A stretch of 64,000 nt of DNA from an uncultured Eubacteriales bacterium (lineage in GTDB: Bacteria; Bacillota; Clostridia; Oscillospirales; Oscillospiraceae). Positions 57,207-64,000 of the stretch are shown here, one piece after another (the first letter of the stretch is position 1; each line of letters begins with the position of its first letter). The stretch covers positions 1 to 64,000 of the forward strand of contig URDJ01000011.1 of NCBI GenBank assembly GCA_900546615.1. Direction: 5' to 3'. The notes under the pieces are model-generated. The model saw only the letters and a list, made by a program, of their open reading frames with translations, was not told the DNA's origin and did not search any database. The position numbers and the translations under genes are program-made.

Positions 57207-58247
57207 ATGCTGCTCGGCCTGAACGCCCTCGCGCACCTGCTGACGGACGCAGTGTGTGCGTCGGCGCTGTTTGGCGTCGTGAAAGGTTCGGCGGTGGAGC
57301 TTTCGTGGGCGCTCATCATATACAATACTGCGGCTTTTACCACCCAGTGCCTCGTCGGGCTGGGGACGGACAGGCTGAGGCGGCACGAGCCGCTGGCGGC
57401 TCTGGGGCTTGCGGTCTGCGCCGCCGCTGCGCTGCTGCCGCTGCCGGGATATCTGCTGGCGCTGGTGATCGGGCTGGGGAACAGCCTGTTCCACGTCGCC
57501 GGCGGCACTGTCACGCTCAAGGGCGCCCGGGATGCCGGGCCTCTCGGGGTGTTCGTCGCGCCCGGAGCAGTGGGACTCGCCCTCGGCACGCTCTGGCCTG
57601 GGCTGAGGGGCGCACTCTGCGCGGCTGCGCTCGTCACGGCGGCTGCGCTCGTCTTCGCCGGAAGGGGTGAGCCTGAGCTTCAGTCCCCGGAGGGAAGAAA
57701 GGATACGCCATGGGGCGCGGTGCTGCTGCTGACCCTCGCCGTGGCGGTCAGGGCCGTGGGCGGCTGCGCGGTGGAGTTTCCGTGGAAGACCGGCGCGGGC
57801 ATGGCCATGCTCGCCGCGGCCTTCGTGTTCGCGGGCAAGACGCTCGGCGGCTTCGCCTGCCGGAGGCTGTCCGCGCCGCGCCCAGCCTCCGGCGACAACG
57901 CCCCGCAGGCGCCGGTGCTGGGCGCGGCGCGGACGGCGCTGTGGTCAATTCCGCTCGCGGCGGCGCTCACCGCCTTCTGCTTCACATGGGCCGCGCCCTC
58001 GCTCGCGGGGCAGCTGCTGCTGAATCTGTCGATGCCGGTGACGCTCTGGCTCATCTACAGGGCCATGCCGGACAGCCCGGGCTTCGCCTTCGGTCTTGCC
58101 GCCTCGGCGCTCTGGCCGGGCAGCATCGCGGGCGAGATGATAAGCCTTACGGGCGCATGGCGGGCGCTGCTCGTCATCGCCAGCTTCGCCGCGGGCCTCG
58201 CGGCCATAGTCTACGCGGAAAGAAAGATATCGGAGGTACAGGTATGA
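57207..58247 (+). CDS. MFS-like membrane protein of unknown substrate
   Basis: This 346-aa protein has about ten to eleven hydrophobic helices and no signal peptide. The pattern of helices, with the loop G-T-D-R-L-R-R-H-E near 50-58 after helix 2, recalls half of a major facilitator transporter. It is shorter than the usual ~400 residues. A polar loop near 215-240 contains G-D-N-A-P-Q-A-P-V-L-G-A, the same 12 residues as the N-terminus of PlsX. It overlaps the next gene by 4 nt and starts a coupled set of membrane and exported proteins. The substrate is unknown. Confidence 0.7.
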   Translation: MLLGLNALAHLLTDAVCASALFGVVKGSAVELSWALIIYNTAAFTTQCLVGLGTDRLRRHEPLAALGLAVCAAAALLPLPGYLLALVIGLGNSLFHVAGGTVTLKGARDAGPLGVFVAPGAVGLALGTLWPGLRGALCAAALVTAAALVFAGRGEPELQSPEGRKDTPWGAVLLLTLAVAVRAVGGCAVEFPWKTGAGMAMLAAAFVFAGKTLGGFACRRLSAPRPASGDNAPQAPVLGAARTALWSIPLAAALTAFCFTWAAPSLAGQLLLNLSMPVTLWLIYRAMPDSPGFAFGLAASALWPGSIAGEMISLTGAWRALLVIASFAAGLAAIVYAERKISEVQV

Positions 58248-58441
58248 AAAAGCTAAGAGCCGCCCTGCTCACAGCCCTCAGCGCGCTCATCCTCGCCGCT
58301 CCCGCGTTTGCGGACGTCATATTCGAGCCGGAACCGGAGCCGGGCTCCAACGCCCCGTTGGTGGCGGCTATAGTCATCGTCGCGGTCGTCGCGGTGATAC
58401 TCGCCGCCGTATTCGTGAAGAAAAGGAGGAACAGAAAATGA
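58244..58441 (+). CDS. 65-aa single-pass exported mini-protein
   Basis: The protein has a signal peptide (about 1-23, ending A-P-A-F-A) and a short Glu/Pro external stretch (E-P-E-P-E-P-G). A membrane helix (about 38-58) and a basic tail K-K-R-R-N-R-K follow. The expected layout is an outside N-terminus after cleavage and a cytoplasmic tail. It overlaps both neighbours by 4 nt. It looks like a relative of the next gene product. I do not recognise a family. Confidence 0.7.
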   Translation: MKKLRAALLTALSALILAAPAFADVIFEPEPEPGSNAPLVAAIVIVAVVAVILAAVFVKKRRNRK

Positions 58442-58638
58442 GAAAGCTCACACGCACTCTGCTGCTCGCCGTGGTGTTCTCCCTCTGCCTCACGGTCATC
58501 GCCTTCGCCGACGTGGCGAACGGCTGGACCATATCCGTCATCGCGATAGGCATACCGCTGCTCATAATCGCCGCGGCGGTCATCGTCGTCGCCGTGCTCG
58601 TGAAGGCGCTCCGCTCCAGGAAAGGCAGCGGGAAATGA
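58438..58638 (+). CDS. 66-aa single-pass exported mini-protein, paralogue-like
   Basis: It has the same design as the previous protein: signal peptide ending near I-A-F-A-D-V, a very short outside part, a membrane helix (about 32-55) and a basic tail with K-A-L-R-S-R-K. The shared F-A-D-V junction and matching length suggest an old tandem duplication with divergence. It overlaps both neighbours by 4 nt, so it is made in fixed ratio with them. Function unknown. Confidence 0.7.
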   Translation: MRKLTRTLLLAVVFSLCLTVIAFADVANGWTISVIAIGIPLLIIAAAVIVVAVLVKALRSRKGSGK

Positions 58639-58961
58639 TGCTCGGGGCCTTGTCGGCGGCGGTCATAACGATAGGCGTGGAGACTCTGCTGCTTGGTCTG
58701 CTCTACCGTCGCGACACGCTCTTTCTGGGCCTGTGCGCCTCACTGAACCTCGCGACGAACCTTGTGCTTAACCTCGTGCTCTGGCTCATACCGCTCACCG
58801 TGCGCTGGTGGCTGGTCTACCCGCTCGAACTGCTGGTCGTCGCGGTGGAATACGCCGTCTATGCCCGCGCCTGCGGCCGCTCAGGGCGGCTGTTCCTGCT
58901 GACGCTCGCGGCAAATGTGCTCAGCTACTGCACCGGCATACTCATCTATGGACACGTCTGA
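58635..58961 (+). CDS. 108-aa multi-pass membrane protein
   Basis: The protein has about four hydrophobic helices with few charged loops (R-R-D near 26, R-W-W near 57, R-S-G-R near 82). There is no known motif. ATG 58635 overlaps the previous stop; a second ATG follows at 58638. The glycosidase gene starts 13 nt downstream with its own AAAGGAAG site. It may form a membrane complex with the two mini-proteins, which is inference from coupling only. Confidence 0.65.
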   Translation: MMLGALSAAVITIGVETLLLGLLYRRDTLFLGLCASLNLATNLVLNLVLWLIPLTVRWWLVYPLELLVVAVEYAVYARACGRSGRLFLLTLAANVLSYCTGILIYGHV

Positions 58962-58974
58962 GAAAGGAAGTAAA

Positions 58975-61221
58975 ATGAAGAAACGACTGCTCTGCCTCAT
59001 CCTCGCCTGCATGCTGCTCACGACCTGCGCGCTAGCCTACGGCGCGGGCACGGGCGAGGCTGTTTATGTAAACCGCTGGACGCTGGCGAACGGCTTCACC
59101 TATGAGAACGCCTTTTGCTACAGCAGCTCCGGCAGCCGGAACGAGACCTTTGTGGTCGAGAACACACCGGGCAGCTCGGTGAACCCCATCGTGCTCGCCT
59201 GCGACACCATCTACGGCGGCATGACCATCACGCAGATGATAAGCTACGCCGAGAGCCTCGGCTACAACGTCGTCGGAGCGGTGAACTCCGACTTCGGCTA
59301 CTGGGATACGCGCATTCCCTGCGGCATGGTCGTCGAGGACGGCATCTACAAATCCTCGCCGGAGGGCAACAGCGCCCTCGGCTTCACCGATGGGAAGGCC
59401 TACGCGAGCTACAAGCCCGAGGTTTACATAACGCTTGAGAACGACACGTCCGGCGGGGCGGTCACGACGACGCATCTGAACAAGACGCGCTCGGACAGCG
59501 GAGTGTACCTGTACAGCGAGTATTTTTCGACGGTCTCGACGCGCACGTCCAGCTCGGGCTGGTACGTGCGGCTTAAGGTGCTCTCGGGCGAGCTGACGCT
59601 GGACGGGGAGATGGAGCTTGAGGTCACGGAGATCGTCGAGGGCAAGGACAGCGTCCCGATAGGGGAGGGCTATCTCATCCTGACGGCCTCGGACAAGGCT
59701 GAGCAGGAGACGGCGCTGGCGAAGTTCTCGGTTGGAGACCGGGTGACGCTTTCGACGGAGTGCTCGGACGCGAAGCTCGCGGCGCAGGACTGGGTCTCCG
59801 GCAGCGGCAACATCCTCGTTAAAGACGGAGAGATCTTCGACGAGGCGAAGTGGGACAACACTATAACCTCGGTGAACCCGCGCACGGCGGTGGGCATCAG
59901 GAGCGACGGGACGGTGGTCTACCTCGTGAACGACGGACGGAGCACGGCCTCGCGCGGCTCGACGCTCAGGGAGCTTGCGGAAGATATGCTGTCTATGGGC
60001 TGCACGACGGTGGTGAACATGGACGGCGGCGGCTCGTCCGCGCTGGCGCTGCGGATGCCGGGGAAGGACGGGTTCACGATAGTGAACGAGCCGTCGGACG
60101 GTTCTCTGCGCGCGGTGTGTACATATATACTGTTCGTGACGGACGCGGCGGCGAGCGGCAGCGCGCGCAGCCTGTTCATAGAGCAGGACGGCGCATATGT
60201 GCTCGCGGGCAGCTCGGTCGAGCTGAGCTATGCCGCGACGGACAACGCGCTCAGGACGGTGGAGACGCCGGCTGTCACGGCCTCGGCCACGCGCGGCAGC
60301 GTGAGCGGGAACGTGTACAAGGCCCCGGCCTCCGAGGGCACGGACACGATAAGGCTCTCGTCCGGCACGGCATACGGCAGCGGCACGCTGCACGTCATAA
60401 CGAAGGCGGATACCCTGAAGGTCACGGACGCCGCGACCGGCACAGCGCTCACGAGCGCGGTGCTGGAAAAGGGCGAGACCCTGAGCCTAAAGGTCGCAGC
60501 GCAGTACCTGCTGCGCGACGTGTACATGGACTCGTCCGCTGTGACCTATTCCGTCTCCGGCAGCATCGGCACGGTGACGGCCGACGGGGTGTTCACGGCC
60601 ACGGGCAGCCCCGGAGCCGAGGGCACGCTCACGGTCTCGGCTGCGGGACTGACGAAGGAGATATCGATAAAGCTCGACACGGAGTTTGAGGACATGGTCG
60701 GCCACTGGGCTGAGAGCTATGTGAAGGCGCTCTACAAGGACGGCATCGTGACGGGCGTGACGGATACGCAGTTCGGGCCGGACAGGACGATGAAGCGCTG
60801 TGACTTCGTGCTGATGCTCTACCGCGCGGCGGGTTCGCCGGCAGTGTCCGAGAGCTCGGGCTTCACGGACGTGCCGGATGGCGAGTATTACGCCACGGCG
60901 GTGGCCTGGGCCTACGCAAACGGCATCACCGAGGGCAAGGGCGAGGGCACCTTCGGCCCGCAGGACACCCTGACGCGGCAGGAGGGCTTCACCTTCCTCT
61001 ACAGGGCGCTGAAGCAGCTGGGCGTGAGCTATACTGACGCGGACAGCAGCCTGCTGGATAAGTTCCCGGACGCGGCCTCGGTCGCGGACTGGGCGAAGGT
61101 GCCGACGGCAACGCTCATTTCGCTCGGCGTGGTGGACGGCTCCGACTCGGGCCTCAATCCCGGCGCGAGCCTCACGAGGGCGCAGATGGCGAAGATGCTG
61201 CAAACAGCCAGGGAGCTGTAA
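58975..61221 (+). CDS. Secreted phosphodiester glycosidase (NAGPA-like) with three SLH domains
   Basis: This 748-aa protein has a signal peptide (about 1-22). A DUF2233/NAGPA-type phosphodiester glycosidase domain (about 80-410) has N-S-D-F near 104, N-P-R-T-A-V-G near 301-307 and N-M-D-G-G-G-S-S near 347-354. Enzymes of this fold remove sugars linked through phosphodiesters. A bacterial Ig-like region (about 420-565) follows. Three SLH domains (about 573-748) then bind pyruvylated wall polymers. It should sit on the cell surface and act on wall or capsule phospho-glycans. ATG 58975 is chosen for its site. It is the largest product of this operon. Confidence 0.88.
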   Translation: MKKRLLCLILACMLLTTCALAYGAGTGEAVYVNRWTLANGFTYENAFCYSSSGSRNETFVVENTPGSSVNPIVLACDTIYGGMTITQMISYAESLGYNVVGAVNSDFGYWDTRIPCGMVVEDGIYKSSPEGNSALGFTDGKAYASYKPEVYITLENDTSGGAVTTTHLNKTRSDSGVYLYSEYFSTVSTRTSSSGWYVRLKVLSGELTLDGEMELEVTEIVEGKDSVPIGEGYLILTASDKAEQETALAKFSVGDRVTLSTECSDAKLAAQDWVSGSGNILVKDGEIFDEAKWDNTITSVNPRTAVGIRSDGTVVYLVNDGRSTASRGSTLRELAEDMLSMGCTTVVNMDGGGSSALALRMPGKDGFTIVNEPSDGSLRAVCTYILFVTDAAASGSARSLFIEQDGAYVLAGSSVELSYAATDNALRTVETPAVTASATRGSVSGNVYKAPASEGTDTIRLSSGTAYGSGTLHVITKADTLKVTDAATGTALTSAVLEKGETLSLKVAAQYLLRDVYMDSSAVTYSVSGSIGTVTADGVFTATGSPGAEGTLTVSAAGLTKEISIKLDTEFEDMVGHWAESYVKALYKDGIVTGVTDTQFGPDRTMKRCDFVLMLYRAAGSPAVSESSGFTDVPDGEYYATAVAWAYANGITEGKGEGTFGPQDTLTRQEGFTFLYRALKQLGVSYTDADSSLLDKFPDAASVADWAKVPTATLISLGVVDGSDSGLNPGASLTRAQMAKMLQTAREL

Positions 61222-61243
61222 AAAAGACCGGGGAGGGCGGGCT

Positions 61244-62215
61244 GTGCCGCTGCAGATAGTCAGAAACGACATAACAAAAATGCGCGTGGACGCAGTCGTG
61301 AACCCCACCGACCCGAACCTCACGGGCGACGGCGGCGCTGACGGCGCGATCCGCCGCGCGGCGGGGCCGGGGCTGCTGAAAGAGTGCAGAAAACTCGGCG
61401 GCTGCGGCGTCGGCGAGGCGAAGCTGACGCGCGGCCACAGGCTGCCCTGCAAATACGTCATACACACCGTCGGCCCGCGCTGGCAGGGCGGTGCGGCGGG
61501 CGAGCGAGAGAGCCTCCGGGCCTGCTACCTGAACAGCCTCGAGCTGGCCGCGGGCAGGGGCTGCGACACCGTGGCCTTCCCGCTCATAGCCTCCGGCGCC
61601 TTCGGTTTCCCGAAGGACGAGGCCCTGCGGATAGCCGTGGACAGCATCGGCGCCTTCCTGATGGAGCACGAGCTGACGGTGTACCTCGTCGTTTACGACA
61701 AAAGGGCCTGGCAGATAAGCGGCAGGCTCTTTGCCGACCTCGAGGAATACATAGACGACAACTACGTGGACGCCCGCGCTGACTCGCGGGAGCGCAGGTA
61801 CCGGATGGCCATGGAGGTCTGCTGCGCCCCCGCTCCATCCGGTTCGCTTGAGGACGCCCTGAACTGCCTGGACGAGAGCTTTTCGGAAATGCTGCTCAGG
61901 AAAATAGACGAGCGCGGCATGACCGACGCCCAGTGCTACAAGAAGGCGAACATAGACAGGAAGCTGTTTTCCAAGATACGCTCGGACAGGCTGTACAGGC
62001 CCTCGAAGCCCACGGCCCTCGCCTTTGCAATCGCGCTGGAGCTGCCGCTGGAGGAGACGCGCGAGCTGCTCATGAAGGCGGGCTTTGCGCTCTCGCACTC
62101 GAACAAATTCGACGTCATCGTGGAGTATTTCATCAAAAACGGCCGCTACAGCGTGCTGGAGATAAACGAGGCGCTGTTTGCCTTCGACCAGAGCCTGCTG
62201 GGCGGCTCGGCCTGA
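61244..62215 (+). CDS. Macro-domain protein with C-terminal HTH-like region
   Basis: This 323-aa protein starts at GTG 61244 after GGGAGG. Residues 1-165 are a macro domain, which binds or hydrolyses ADP-ribose species: V-N-P-T-D near 20-24, G-D-G-G-A-D-G-A-I near 28-36 and P-L-I-A-S-G-A-F-G-F-P near 114-124. From about 195 a helical domain with N-I-D-R-K-L-F-S-K-I-R and P-S-K-P-T-A-L-A-F-A-I-A-L follows. It resembles an XRE-type helix-turn-helix seen in many Clostridia. It has no signal peptide. It lies 22 nt after the glycosidase gene, and its stop is inside a long palindrome. Confidence 0.85.
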   Translation: MPLQIVRNDITKMRVDAVVNPTDPNLTGDGGADGAIRRAAGPGLLKECRKLGGCGVGEAKLTRGHRLPCKYVIHTVGPRWQGGAAGERESLRACYLNSLELAAGRGCDTVAFPLIASGAFGFPKDEALRIAVDSIGAFLMEHELTVYLVVYDKRAWQISGRLFADLEEYIDDNYVDARADSRERRYRMAMEVCCAPAPSGSLEDALNCLDESFSEMLLRKIDERGMTDAQCYKKANIDRKLFSKIRSDRLYRPSKPTALAFAIALELPLEETRELLMKAGFALSHSNKFDVIVEYFIKNGRYSVLEINEALFAFDQSLLGGSA

Positions 62216-62296
62216 AACTTGTCGCCCGCCGAGTGAAAAGTTTCAGGCTCAGCCGCCCGGCAGGCTCGGCCTGAAACTTGTCGCCCGGCGGGCGAC
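62200..62296. repeat. Palindromic element with 25-bp direct repeats at the macro gene stop
   Basis: The same 25 bases occur at 62204-62228 and 62263-62287. Arms 62200-62220 and 62238-62258 form a long hairpin (8 + 11 bp around a small internal loop) that contains the stop codon. A second hairpin (62280-62286 with 62290-62296) follows. No T run, so simple termination is doubtful. Confidence 0.7.
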
Positions 62297-62321
62297 CAAA
62301 ACAGTGGTGTAATAAGGTATC

Positions 62322-62360
62322 ATGTGACTGCAAGGCGGGAGAGCCGGGCAGTCACATTTT
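62322..62360 (+). terminator. Hairpin before the VWA gene
   Basis: A 10-bp stem (62322-62331 with 62348-62357) has a 16-nt loop and is followed by T-rich bases. The VWA ribosome site begins 7 nt later, so this may end the macro transcript or limit read-through. Confidence 0.55.
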
Positions 62361-62379
62361 ACTTTTGGAGGTATGGGTC

Positions 62380-63042
62380 ATGAGAAAGGGACTTACTGAG
62401 CTGGTGTTCATACTGGACCGCAGCGGCTCGATGAGCGGGCTGGAGGCGGACACGATAGGCGGGTTCAACTCGATGCTCGAGCGGCAGCGGCGCGAGCCGG
62501 GGCAGGCTCTTGTGTCCACGATACTGTTCGACAACGTGAGCGAGGTGCTGCACGACCGCGTGGACCTGCGGGAGATAAGGCCCATGACGGACAGGGACTA
62601 CACTGTCCGGGGCTGCACGGCGCTGCTGGACGCCGTAGGCGGGGCGATACACCACATCGGCAACGTCCACAAGTACGCAAGGCCGGAGGACGTGCCGGAG
62701 CACACCCTGTTCGTCATCACGACAGACGGCATGGAAAACGCCAGCCGCAGGTACACGACAGAGCGCGTCAAGCGGATGATCGAGCACGAAAAGGAGAAAT
62801 ACGGCTGGGAATTCCTGTTCCTCGGCGCGAACATCGACGCGGTCAGGACGGCGGGGAGTTTCGGCATCTCAGCCGACCGCGCGGCAAACTATGAGCCGGA
62901 CGGCGAGGGCACGCGGCTCAACTACGAAGTCCTTTGCGACGCCATCGCCGCCGTGCGGCAGAGCGCCCCTCTCAGCTCAGGCTGGAAGGAGCGCATCAGC
63001 AGGGACTATGAGAGCCGCGGCCGCTGCCGAGCCTCGGACTGA
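62380..63042 (+). CDS. VWA-domain protein
   Basis: This 220-aa cytoplasmic protein is almost only a von Willebrand factor A domain. The metal-ion site is D13-R-S-G-S-M (D13, S15, S17), with a Thr near C-T-A-L-L-D-A and the I-T-T-D-G-M-E-N strand near 109-116. There is no signal peptide or membrane helix. ATG 62380 follows GGAGG (62367-62371). VWA proteins of this size often work with an AAA+ or kinase partner, which is not seen here. Its neighbour is a macro-domain gene. Confidence 0.85.
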   Translation: MRKGLTELVFILDRSGSMSGLEADTIGGFNSMLERQRREPGQALVSTILFDNVSEVLHDRVDLREIRPMTDRDYTVRGCTALLDAVGGAIHHIGNVHKYARPEDVPEHTLFVITTDGMENASRRYTTERVKRMIEHEKEKYGWEFLFLGANIDAVRTAGSFGISADRAANYEPDGEGTRLNYEVLCDAIAAVRQSAPLSSGWKERISRDYESRGRCRASD

Positions 63043-63047
63043 GACGT

Positions 63048-63083
63048 AAAAAAGCGTATGGGCGGCGTGAGCTGCCCATACGC
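63048..63083 (-). terminator. Terminator of the ABC-F gene
   Basis: A 10-bp perfect stem (63054-63063 with 63074-63083) is followed on the minus strand by T6 (63048-63053). It also lies just after the VWA stop and may serve both. Confidence 0.85.
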
Positions 63084-63120
63084 TCTGCATATTTGTCTTC
63101 GGATGCCCGGCGGGGGGGGG

Positions 63121-64000
63121 TCACCTCTCGTTTTCCAGCGCGGCGAGGTCCATGTACTCGTCGTAGGTGCACATGCGGTCGGTGATGGAGCCGTCCGGGT
63201 TTATCTCGATGATGCGGTTGGCCACGGTCTGCGTGAGCTGGTGGTCGTGGCTGGAGAAGATGATGTTGTAGGGGAAGGCCTCGAGGCCGTTGTTGAGCGC
63301 GGCTATGCTCTCGAGGTCGAGGTGGTTCGTCGGCTGGTCGAGCAGCAGGACGCTCGCGCCGGAGAGCATGAGCTTCGATATCATGCACCTCACCCGCTCG
63401 CCGCCGGAGAGCACATTCACGGGTTTGTACACCTCGTCGCCAGAGAACAGCATACGCCCGAGGAAGGTGCGCAGATAGCTCTCGCGCTTGTCCTCTGAAA
63501 ACTGGCGCATCCAGTCCATGATGGAGAGCTCGCAGCCCTCAAAGTAGGCGGAGGAGTCCGTCGGCATATAGCCCTGCGTCGTGGAGACGCCCCACTTTAT
63601 CTCGCCGGAGTCCGGCTCCTCCTCGCCCATGAGCAGCTTGAACAGCAGCGTCACGGCCAGCTCATTGCGGCTGATGACGGCGATCTTGTCCTCGCGGCCC
63701 ATTATGAAGCTCACATTCTTCAAGACCGGCACGCCGTCCACGGACTTGCACAGGTCGGTGACGAACAGCCTGTCCTTGCCCGGTTCGCGGTTGGCCTTGA
63801 AGCCCACCCAGGGATAGCGGCGGGAGGACGCGGGCAGCTCCTCCACAGTGAGCTTGTCGAGCAGCTTGCGGCGGCTCGTCGCCTGGCGGGACTTCGACTT
63901 GTTCGCCGAGAAGCGGCGGATAAAACTCTGCAGCTCCTCAATTTTCTGCTGCGCCTTCTTGTTCTGGTCTTTTATGAGCTTCTGTATGAGCTGGCTGGAC
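63121..64000 (-). CDS. ABC-F ATPase, C-terminal part (5' end outside window)
   Basis: The frame enters at 64000 and ends at TGA 63121-63123, giving ~292 C-terminal residues. The first part is the Lys/Gln/Arg-rich inter-domain linker of ABC-F proteins, which act on ribosomes (translation factors or antibiotic resistance). The second ATPase domain has the signature L-S-G-G-E, Walker B V-L-L-L-D-Q and T-N-H-L-D, and S-S-H-D-H. The expected P-loop is replaced by I-S-R-N-E-L-A-V-T-L, without glycine-lysine. It looks like the YkpA/YbiT branch. A G9 tract lies directly after the stop. Confidence 0.88.
   Translation of the reverse strand, partial: SSQLIQKLIKDQNKKAQQKIEELQSFIRRFSANKSKSRQATSRRKLLDKLTVEELPASSRRYPWVGFKANREPGKDRLFVTDLCKSVDGVPVLKNVSFIMGREDKIAVISRNELAVTLLFKLLMGEEEPDSGEIKWGVSTTQGYMPTDSSAYFEGCELSIMDWMRQFSEDKRESYLRTFLGRMLFSGDEVYKPVNVLSGGERVRCMISKLMLSGASVLLLDQPTNHLDLESIAALNNGLEAFPYNIIFSSHDHQLTQTVANRIIEINPDGSITDRMCTYDEYMDLAALENER

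Overview
The window is a GC-rich bacterial chromosome segment. Its information-processing genes (ricT, holB, rpoBC, rimP-nusA-ylxR-ylxQ-infB-rbfA, trmFO, plsX-acpP-rnc), strong Shine-Dalgarno sites, TTNACA/TATAAT-type promoters, frequent TTG starts, and frequent AUA and AGG codons point to a Clostridia-type Firmicute, probably an Oscillospirales-like anaerobe. That placement is inference from gene content only.

Layout. 1-4960 is the right end of a prophage: collagen-like and glycine-rich tail proteins, a glycosyltransferase with helical repeats, a tail protein, an amidase endolysin, a holin and an XhlA-like protein, ending in a terminator. It faces a tRNA-Val/Glu/Met operon (5140-5453, minus). 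A DUF362/ferredoxin protein (5486-6589, minus) is divergent from a 13-kb plus-strand block (6673-19716). That block holds the maturation genes hypF-C-D-E and hypA and a complete Mrp-Mbh-type energy-converting [NiFe] hydrogenase. The enzyme should oxidise ferredoxin, make H2 and pump ions. Three details stand out: the antiporter-like subunit is extended, apparently by an MbhI-like part; the ferredoxin subunit carries four [4Fe-4S] motifs; and the catalytic subunit ends at its last nickel-ligand motif, so no protease is needed.

19728-25000 (mostly minus) holds a lipoprotein, ricT-holB, tRNA-Leu, a low-GC remnant and a GT-C membrane glycosyltransferase. 25039-40801 is a housekeeping run: rpoB-rpoC, then a promoter and attenuator-like terminator, then rimP-nusA-ylxR-ylxQ-infB-rbfA-nrnA-truB-ribF. 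The minus genes at 40814-45846 are K+ uptake (trkA-trkH), a DEDD exonuclease, an atypical Lgt homologue and a small membrane protein, with a tandem palindromic terminator repeat between the last two. 45920-57068 carries ddl-murF, a SPOUT methyltransferase, dprA, topA, trmFO, plsX, acpP, rnc and a radical SAM protein.

57114-63083 is the least explained part. An MFS-like protein, two tandem single-pass mini-proteins and a 108-aa membrane protein overlap one another by 4 nt. A secreted phosphodiester glycosidase with three SLH domains follows, then a macro-domain protein, a palindromic element and a VWA protein. It looks like an uncharacterised cell-envelope module. The window ends inside an ABC-F ATPase (minus) whose C-terminal ATP site lacks the Walker A lysine.

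I found no rRNA, CRISPR array, intact transposase or integrase. I see no single system that I can call new with certainty. The best candidates are the modified Mbh complex and the 57-63 kb envelope module.
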